The notes under the pieces are model-generated. The model searched no databases, had not been told where the DNA came from, and saw only the letters and a list, made by a program, of their open reading frames with translations. Below are positions 56,800 through 64,000 of a stretch of DNA of 64,000 nucleotides, piece after piece (within the stretch, counting starts at the first letter, position 1; every line of letters begins with the position of its first letter). A program made the translations under genes and the position numbers. The stretch covers positions 13,224,001 through 13,288,000 of the forward strand of contig JARKIP010000064.1 of the NCBI GenBank assembly GCA_029990175.1. Direction: 5' to 3'. This DNA is from Petunia secreta. Lineage: Eukaryota; Streptophyta; Magnoliopsida; Solanales; Solanaceae.

Positions 56800-57334
56800 T
56801 ATTTATGTCTAAAACTTTCTCACTAGGCTAAACGATTAAATTTATAAATAGACCACATGCAATAAAGAGGAGTTGTATTGTTTGAACAAGAAGAAGTATT
56901 CTAGTTGAATCTCATTGTGTCGTTTATATTGGGAGAAGAGGGTATATATAGTGTTGAGTGTACTGCAGTTCTAATTATTATAATACATATGCTTATGCTT
57001 TTACCCAATTATAAGAGGCGGTTGCCAAAAATTTAAGCTAAACAGGGTTCAGACTAAGCCTAAAGCGGCTAGATAATAGAGGTACACCTATCTGCTCTAC
57101 GCCGGTGCCTGTCGAGCGGCCGTAGGAGATGGAGCAGATGTATACTCATAGTGCCTGTTGCCTTGTTAGATACGTCTCTTATCTGGACCAGCGGCCGTTT
57201 ACTCCCGATGGTACAATTATATCCATACAAAATTGACTCTATAATCACTTATATTGTTAGTGTATTAATATTGCTCATTTACTATGAATTTTCGTACTGA
57301 TTCCCATACTGCCTAAATGTTTTTAGGCCTAACA
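56800..57334 (-). repeat. 5' LTR of element C
   Basis: About 535 bp. The minus strand starts TGTTAGGCCTAAAAAC at 57334; the inner end near 56800 is approximate. TATATATA at 56943-56950 may be the promoter. No second copy in the window, so limits rest on the PBS and the TG start. Confidence 0.5.
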
Positions 57335-57690
57335 ACTTTACAAGAAAACTGTGTGTAAGTTTGATAACTAGCCAGTTGTTGCACCACTTAGAAAGAATCA
57401 ACCACTAATTATAAAGTTTTAGAAAAGTAGCTAGATTTAAAAAAACGCATTATTTAAAACTAGCAAAAGTACAAACATCTGAGAATTTGAACAAAACTTC
57501 AGTAAAAAATCTGGACTTTAGTTCAAAGTTCTTTGATGATAAGAGATGTGAAGATAATGACTACAATGTTCAATCTCTCTTAGTGAGCCATCCTTTGGAT
57601 TGAAAGTTAAAGGGTTATTGTGTATTGCTTAAGTTTGTCATCTGGTAATACTTGGAAAATTAATTATTTTTTCTTTTCCTTTTAGTACAG
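57335..57690. other. unassigned AT-rich flank
   Basis: No open reading frame, repeat or motif that I recognise. It may be pre-insertion flanking DNA. Confidence 0.3.
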
Positions 57691-57694
57691 TAGG

Positions 57695-58770
57695 TTTTAG
57701 GAGAAATTACACCCAGTGTCATTGTAGGGAACTTTTTAAAAAATATAGCAATATTTTACCACTTTACAAAATGTAGCAATATTTTTTTATAATGCTACCA
57801 AACACAGCACAATTAGAAAAAATCTTAGGTTCCTTTCCTCTCTATTCTCTCCAACCCCTAACTCACTATTATTTTGCCCACTGCCCTCCCCCGTCGTAGG
57901 CGTCCACTCACCCTTCCCCCACTATCGTCGGCCCCCCTCCTCATGCACCGTTGTCGCCGGCGACGGTCATTGGTTTTGTTTCTGTTTCTATCCGCTGTTG
58001 TGTCCTGTAACAACCACCATGTACCTCGTCGTCGCCTGAGTTCCAGCGGCGACAGATCTGCTACAACATAGCAGATCCGACATTTTTCGACGTGAACCCG
58101 ACTGTGCTGCTCCTTTGCTCCTTTTTCTCTTTTCTTTTTTTCTTCTGTTTTTTTTTTTTTTTTTTTTTGTAGTTTTCGGGTGGTACACAATGGATCTACA
58201 GTGGATATGGTGTATGTTTGGGTTTTGTTGATTATGGGATATGTATTTACATGTGTATTCTCATTGTATGTGTGGTGTATACACTTTATATACATTGAAT
58301 ATACATCGGCCATACAATGGGTATATATACTTGTCATACAATAAATATACAAAATATATTTTGGTTTCTTCTTTTATATATGGGGTGTATGTCTGGTGTC
58401 AGAACATGCATACACTATGCATATAGTAACCATATAGAGAATATACAAACATATAATAGTCGTATGGAGTGTATGCCTACTGTATTTTCACTGTATGCAC
58501 AATGTATCATTGTCCATACAATGAAAATACACATAGATCCAAAAAAAAAAAAAACCAAAAAAAAAAAATCGACGGCTGGAAATGGCGACAGTCATGGGGG
58601 TGGCGGCTGGGGGTTTGTATGATAGTGTAGGAGGAGGTATCTAGGATTTATCACCCTTTTTATATATATTTGTTATGTATTAAAAAAATATTGTTATATT
58701 TTGAAAATGGGATAGCATTGAATTTTTTGTATCAAAAAAATGTTAGTTTGTATAGTTTTATAAATTGCAC
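57695..58770. mobile_element. non-autonomous MITE-like element with ATACA/TGTAT core
   Basis: The left edge has ATATAGCAATATTTTACC and GTAGCAATATTTTTTTATAA; the right edge, reversed, has ATAACAATATTTTTTTAATA, so the ends are imperfect inverted repeats. Between them is a GC-rich pyrimidine/purine block (57850-58080), poly-T at 58146-58169, then 58200-58540 crowded with TGTATG, CATACA and GTATAC words. The 164-codon minus-strand frame here is compositional. Limits and superfamily unknown. Confidence 0.4.
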
Positions 58771-58879
58771 TAAATTTTTTAATTAAAATACATTCTTTAA
58801 ATAGAAACTATAGTTGTATTCCTAACTTTAGTGAGTGTCTAGTCTGGCCTATTCCAACAATAGATAACTAAAAATTTGA

Positions 58880-60280
58880 ACGAACTTTTACACAGAAACA
58901 CACTTTTGAGAAGTTATTTATAAAATATAGAGATATTTTAGCAAAATTATCCAATACAGAGGAAAGAAAAACTTAATTAAAAGATATGGCAAAAAATAGC
59001 CTAACATAGCAAAACCCTACCTTCCTCCTCCCATTTTCCCTAATTTCACTTCTCCTCCTCCTCTCTCCTAATTTCACTTCCTCCCAGCTTCTTTTGCAGC
59101 TTTCTATTATGAATTCTACTTAAAGGCTGCTTTTGAGTACCTTTGATCTGGACTTAACTTGTTGAAGAATCTAAAATATAAACTCTTGTCTGTTTGGAAT
59201 TTACATATTTTTCCACTTATTATTGGGCATGTAGTTCGCATGTCAGTTCATAAGGCAATATTATGACACACAACATTTTTGATTTCTTATTATTCGAGAG
59301 ATGAAGTTAAGACGTGTTTGTTGATGCTCATCTAAAGAGCTTTTTGCTGATGTGATTTGAGATTTGTTGTTGCTTCTGATGCTACTGCTGCTAACCTGAC
59401 GAAGGCAATGAATAGTATGTACCAAAATTTATGATTCGCAAAAATAGTCATTTTGAGCTTTGAACTTGACCCGCTAGCCACTTTTGTGTAGTAAACTCGA
59501 TCGTATCAACATTGTATCTGTTGTGTATCTACATTGTATCTACTATATCAAATGTAGTATCTACTGTATCATTTCATTTATTTCTTCTTATTTTTGTGTA
59601 TCATGTTGTTTATAGATGATATCTACTAGTACATCAGTTAATTTATTACTTCTTATTATTTTTCTTTTTACTTTAATATATATACACTACATCTTTGTAT
59701 CTAGTGTTTCATTTTATTTATTTTTTATCATTCTTCTTATTTTACTTCTAATTTTTTTTCATCTTTTTATTTTATCTTATTGTATCTTCACTATTTTTTA
59801 ACTGTATCTAACTATTTTTGAATTGTTACTTCACTGTATCTAATTGTTCTGGACTGTTTCCGCAATTTTTCAGTATTTCTGCACTGTTTCTGCGTTGTTT
59901 TTGCGTTTCTGCACTATTTCTTTGTTGTTTTTGCGTTTCTTCACTATTCTCATTGTATCATCACTATGCACTATTTATGTGTTTCTTCAATATTCTCACT
60001 GTATCATTACTATCTCTAACTGTTTCAGCATTCTTTTAGACTGTACTTGCACTATTTCTAACTGTATCTACACTATTTTGTAGACCTGGGCAGCGACGGA
60101 GTCAGCCCGACGGTGACAGTGAGGGCATTATGCGACAGAGGGGTGGCAGGGGGAGGGATGTGAGGTAGAGGCTAGGGTTTTTCCTTTTCTAATCGTTTGT
60201 AGTAACTTGTATATAAAAAATAATGTTATGTTTTCTTAATATCAATAATATTGTAATTTATTTTAGTAAAGCTTCAAAAT
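58880..60280. mobile_element. second MITE-like element with TGTATCT-rich core
   Basis: The left edge has ATAGAGATATTTTAGCAAAA and ATGGCAAAAAATAGCC; the right edge has TTTGTAGTAACTTGTATATA and AATAATGTTATGTTTTC. The core 59500-60080 repeats TGTATCT, CTGTATC and GCACTGTTTCTGCG-type words in runs. A GC-rich patch (60085-60180) mirrors that of the previous element in reverse order. The same general design suggests one family. Confidence 0.35.
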
Positions 60281-60547
60281 TATATATAAATGTAAATTCT
60301 CCAAATTTGAAATACCCCAAGTGAGCAAGACCTAGGTTTGGGCTACAAGTTTTTGCGATAAATAGACAAACCTAGCACTGTTGTCACAGTCATAGCACCA
60401 TAAAAAATTACATTTTTTGCCCCGTCAGAAAAAGTTCATGGCGACTGCCATAAGTCGCCAGAGAGAAACATCTAGCGATTACTATGTCCTGTTGCTAGGA
60501 TATCTGGCAATTGCCAAGAGCTTTTCTTATGGGGCCCAAAATTGTAA

Positions 60548-60611
60548 GACTTTTCTTACGGTGGCCAAATTTTTGACGAGGTGTCAGAAGTATCATATTT
60601 TTGTAAATCAC
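60548..60611 (+). repeat. dispersed 64-bp repeat, copy 1
   Basis: GACTTTTCTTACGGTGGCC to TTGTAAATCAC, similar to 62058-62122. A partial extra copy precedes it (CTTTTCTTATGGGGCCCAAA near 60521). Confidence 0.7.
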
Positions 60612-60896
60612 TATTTAGGTTATTGTCACAACCCAATCAGAATTTCTTGGGAGAATTTAAGAAATAGGTAAATTAATGTGGATGGTCTTGAAAAGTTGAG
60701 CACTTTAAAGACGGTATTTAAAAATTGAACACTTTTAGATTTAATAAAGCTGAAAGTACAGAAATACCCTTGCTAATAAAGCACTTCACGTAATTATAAA
60801 ATATCACCGCACCTTTTTGAAGCCATAATTACAAAAATACCACCGTACCTTAATGTAACCAAAATTACAAAAAATGTCACCCCTCCTTACAAAGTA

Positions 60897-61150
60897 CTCC
60901 TTCCATCTCAAATTAGTTGACGCTTTAGCAAGATTCATTTGTCCCAAATTAGTTGACGCTTTAGGATTTCAAGACTATTTTTGTCAATTCTTTCCAACCA
61001 TACCCTTAATTATTAATGGTATTCTCAAAAAAAATATTTAATAGTCATATATTAAATAAGGGTAACATAGTAAAATGTATAATCTATTTATTGATTTTCT
61101 TTATGGGCGTGCAATAGCTGAAAGTGTCAACTAATTTGGGACGGAGGGAG
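60897..61150. mobile_element. Stowaway-like MITE (Tc1/mariner)
   Basis: 254 bp flanked by TA (60895-60896, 61151-61152). The left end is CTCCTTCCATCTCAAATTAG then TTGACGCTTT; the right end, reversed, is CTCCCTCCGTCCCAAATTAG then TTGACACTTT. The CTCCCTCCGTCCC terminus is the widely known Stowaway signature. A short internal repeat of the left end (CCCAAATTAGTTGACGCTTT at 60943) is present. No coding capacity. Confidence 0.92.
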
Positions 61151-61154
61151 TAGA

Positions 61155-61975
61155 AACAATGTCAATATGTTTGTGTTTATTCATATAGTCATGTCTATTT
61201 TATGAATAACTAAGGCTGGATCGTCATTGTTTCGCTCATATAGAAAAATCAAGGCAAAACATAATATAAGACCAATTCAGCATCATTTCTTCATACACTG
61301 AGCAAAAAAAACATGTTCATTTTGTAAATAATTGATGCCAAATCATACATACTTTGATCATTTATAGAAATATATATATATATATATGAAAATATAAATT
61401 CAAGACAATCTGTCTGCGTTTACTTACAAGTGAGCCAAAGTACTATCTCTATTTCACAAGTAAATGATACCAAATCGTCATCACTTTGTCTATATACAAA
61501 AATTCAAAGTAACAATAAAATCATGACAATCCGTCTGCATTCACTTACAAGTGAACCAAACTACTATGTCTATTTTACAAGCAAATGACACCAAATCTTC
61601 ATCACTTTGTCCATATACAAAAATTCAAAGTAAAAGTAAAATCAAAACAATCCGTCTGCATTTACTTAGACGTGAGTCAAACTACTATATCTATTTTACA
61701 AGCAAATGACACCAAATTGTCGTCATTTTGTTATATCAAAAAATACACACGAAACATAAAATGACTATAATTCAGCTATATTTATTCATTTAGTGAGACA
61801 GAGTTTTACACATAAATATGACTGAACCATTATTACGTTGCTCATATACAAAAATACACATGAAAACATAAAATGAAAACAATTCGGATGTATATATACA
61901 TACAGTGAGACATACTCTGTACATTTCACAAATAAATAACGCAAAATCGTAATCACTTTCCAAAATTTATTTTGG
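61155..61975. repeat. degenerate tandem array, 112-121 bp units
   Basis: About seven diverged units. CAAAAAT[TA] landmarks at 61497, 61618, 61737 and 61849 give spacings of 121, 119 and 112. The unit includes CAATCCGTCTGCATTTACTT, CAAACTACTATGTCTATTTT and AAATGACACCAAATCGTCAT. The three central units are most alike. It directly follows the Stowaway MITE. Confidence 0.85.
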
Positions 61976-62057
61976 TGAATTCAACGTTTGGATAAATTAT
62001 ATTGTTTCATGCCGTTTCATGATACAATACGATATAATACGGAAGCCAAATTCATTA

Positions 62058-62122
62058 GACTTTTTCTTACGGGGGCCAAATCTATGAGGGAGTGCCAGAA
62101 ATATCCTATATCGATAAATCAC
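62058..62122 (+). repeat. dispersed 64-bp repeat, copy 2
   Basis: GACTTTTTCTTACGGGGGCC to CGATAAATCAC, direct repeat of 60548-60611, placed on the other side of the MITE and tandem array. Confidence 0.7.
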
Positions 62123-63430
62123 CCGTCCAATAGCATGGGTAAAATTTAGCCAGGATAGCCACATCTGAGGCACCAGTTAATGAATAGCCAGATCTTGTAA
62201 AGTCTTAGAAGCATGGCCACAACTGCTCAAATTTCAAAATGTTTTCTAAGGTTTTTGAACTGAGCTTTAGGAATTTTTCCTGAAGTCTAGAGGCTGGGAC
62301 TATATATGCTTCTAAAATTTTACAAATTCTGAATGTTCATCAATTAACTCTCTGAAAAGAGGCTATTTGTCAAAGTTTTACGGTTATATCCGTTTTAGCG
62401 TTGCAGACCTAACGGATTTGTCAATTAGGCAACCCTTTCAGATATGAATTATTAAGCGGGAATCATACTTGATGGGCCAAATTTGCAATCACTGGCTCAA
62501 TCCATGAGGTGGGCCCTTGCAATCTTACGGAGATGATGTTCTGTGAATCGAGTTGTCCTATGAATGGTTTTCTTAAATGAGTTTGATGCAAAGGCTTCCA
62601 CTTTAGTGCAGGGTTACAGAGAGAATGGACCCAGTAAATGTGTGTTAATGCTGCAGGATTTTCCTAGTAGATTGTAAGGTTTCAATTATTTGCCGTTGAT
62701 TATGCCCTTCAATTTTTATTTACGAGTTCAGCAGCAAATGAAACTCGAAGGACAAGGTGATAAATAAAGGAGAAAAAGAAAGAATAAAGAAACTAAACTG
62801 TAAATTTATGACCAATCCTAAATTGTAAACAATATAGTAGTTTTAAATCTCTAATGTTGTTTTTATTTGTCAGTATTAAGTAAAAACTTTAAGTGTAAAA
62901 TGATACTCTAAATCAAAGAATAAAATTTTAATGTATAATATAAGATTTATAGTCCAGTGGTATATGATAAACTACCCAGTACCCACCACTATATGTGAAT
63001 TCAATTGTTTCTCCTTCCCGATTTCTTTATATGATAAATGTGTACGATAATGAATTATTTTTCTTATATATGTTTGTTTCTTAATTCTACAACATTTTCT
63101 TTTTTCATTTTATCATTGCAAATGTGGAGTAAGTAATAAACTATTGTAGCACATTATCTATTGGAGTAATGAAGATAAGGACACTAGCAGAACTGTAGGG
63201 ACAATTAAACTGAAAAACTAAAAATTAAAAGTGGGGAAGGGAAAAAGGGGACGAAAATGGAGATGGAAGAGTCAGAGCTTCGCAGGTCTGCTTTTTACGT
63301 ATAGTCACAATCGTTGTTCCCCTTTACTCTAACCCCACCCCTCACGCCATTATAAAGAATGGGTGAAATTTAAAATGAAAAATAATTGTACTCCCCTTTG
63401 TCTTAAAAAAAAAATGAAGAAATATTACAA
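62123..63430. other. unassigned non-coding flank
   Basis: AT-rich sequence without a credible gene, RNA gene or clear repeat. Only ordinary short homopolymers were seen. Confidence 0.3.
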
Positions 63431-63610
63431 TTATTTATAAGCTTATAAGTCAATTAGTAAATATTTAGTAACTCAAAAAGTTTTTGACTTATAAGCCCTT
63501 ATGTGATTAAGAAAAATCAAAAGTGAGAAAAAAAGAAGTCAAACCCACTTTTGACTTATATGCTATTTAAAATAAGCTCACTCAAACGGATTCATGGTTA
63601 AAAGATCAAA
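63431..63610. repeat. inverted-repeat tract, possible MITE fragment
   Basis: TTATAAGCTTATAAGTCAAT near 63435, TTTTTGACTTATAAGCCC near 63482 and CTTTTGACTTATATGC near 63547 pair with one another. TTGACTTATAAGC-type ends occur in some plant MITEs, but no target duplication could be found. The rest to 64000 shows nothing I can name. Confidence 0.3.
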
Positions 63611-64000
63611 TATTTTTGAAAAATCATAGTCAAAGAACAAATTATTACCCTCTCAAATACTCCCTCAATCACGAATTATACCAAGTTGTCAATGCTATGT
63701 AAATTTCTGGATGGGGCTCCTTGCTCATGGTTGGCCTTATTCCCTAAAAGAGGGGTGGGGGTGGGGGAAATATGGATGGAGCTAGAGCACCACGCATTAA
63801 CTAATAAGAGTTCGGCCAAATTCAATAATTTTGATTTAATACTTTATTTGTTTTAAAATCTAGTTTAATATTTGTAAATTATTACTTTAGAAATTGATAA
63901 TTTAAATAAATTAAAATCTCAAATTCGTAAACATCAAATTCAGACTCCATCTTTGGGGAGGGGAGTCCGAGTGGAAGAGGGTTCTTGGACAAAATCTACT

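Larger units (their letters stand above)
54006..57334 (-). mobile_element. 5' part of old Tat-like element C
   Basis: Minus-strand relic with protease, gag finger, gag body, PBS and 5' LTR in the right order. The antisense-gene relics at 3629-3977 and 24093-24470 are probably its other end, with pol lost. The left (3') LTR was not found. It is far more decayed than element A. Confidence 0.6.

Noticed and set aside
57858..58352. 164-codon minus-strand frame rich in Lys, Arg, His and Tyr
   Set aside because: The composition follows from a poly-T tract, ATACA words and a GC-rich patch. No domain or splice logic supports a gene.

Overview
This window looks like heterochromatic plant DNA that is almost wholly transposable-element sequence. 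I found no host gene, tRNA or rRNA I can support. The families present (CACTA, Tat-, Athila- and Tekay-like Ty3/gypsy, Ty1/copia, hAT, MULE, Tourist and Stowaway elements) point to a dicot. The LTR and MITE styles recall Solanaceae, but that is an impression from memory.

Left end, 1-3525. A CACTA (En/Spm) element on the minus strand runs off the window. Its Tnp2-like transposase is broken (1-1493), and its terminus with subterminal repeats ends near 3347. It abuts a fragment of a hAT-like element ending near 3525.

Backbone, about 3.6-57.3 kb. An old, decayed Tat-like Ty3/gypsy element (element C, minus strand) has been split twice. Its antisense gene is left at 3629-3977 and 24093-24470, and its protease, gag, primer-binding site (PBS) and 5' LTR lie at 54006-57334. 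Into the antisense gene went element A (3983-24087), a Tat-like element with LTRs, PBS, polypurine tract (PPT), gag-pol relics and its own spliced plus-strand antisense gene with a TATA box (5460-7600). Element A's gag was then interrupted by a recent Tekay-like element (13059-21473). The two LTRs of that element are both 2602 bp and almost identical, while its interior is degenerate.

Second nest, about 24.8-54.0 kb. An Athila-like element (plus strand, gag and protease kept, RT to integrase missing) carries a hAT MITE in gag. Its 3' LTR is split by a Ty1/copia element (30803-53745). The copia 5' LTR is split by a complete Ty3/gypsy element B (30929-49541, minus strand). Element B carries four solo LTRs (31413-34835, 35776-38253, 40526-43067, 45677-47819) and a hairpin-rich MULE-type MITE (39502-40107). 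Counting C, Athila, copia, B and a solo LTR gives five nested levels. Most junctions show exact 5-bp (LTR), 8-bp (hAT) or 9-bp (MULE) target-site duplications (TSDs).

Right flank, 57.3-64 kb. This is AT-rich non-coding DNA with two MITE-like elements with TGTATCT/ATACA-rich cores, a Stowaway MITE, a degenerate tandem array of about 120 bp units and a dispersed 64-bp repeat.

The most unusual signal is in the Tekay-like LTRs. They carry tandem arrays of small hairpins whose loops are constant while the two stem arms change together. Two diverged LTR families carry two different arrays of this kind. The element B MITE and the Athila LTR show weaker versions. All structure and TSD calls were made by eye; no alignment or database search was run.
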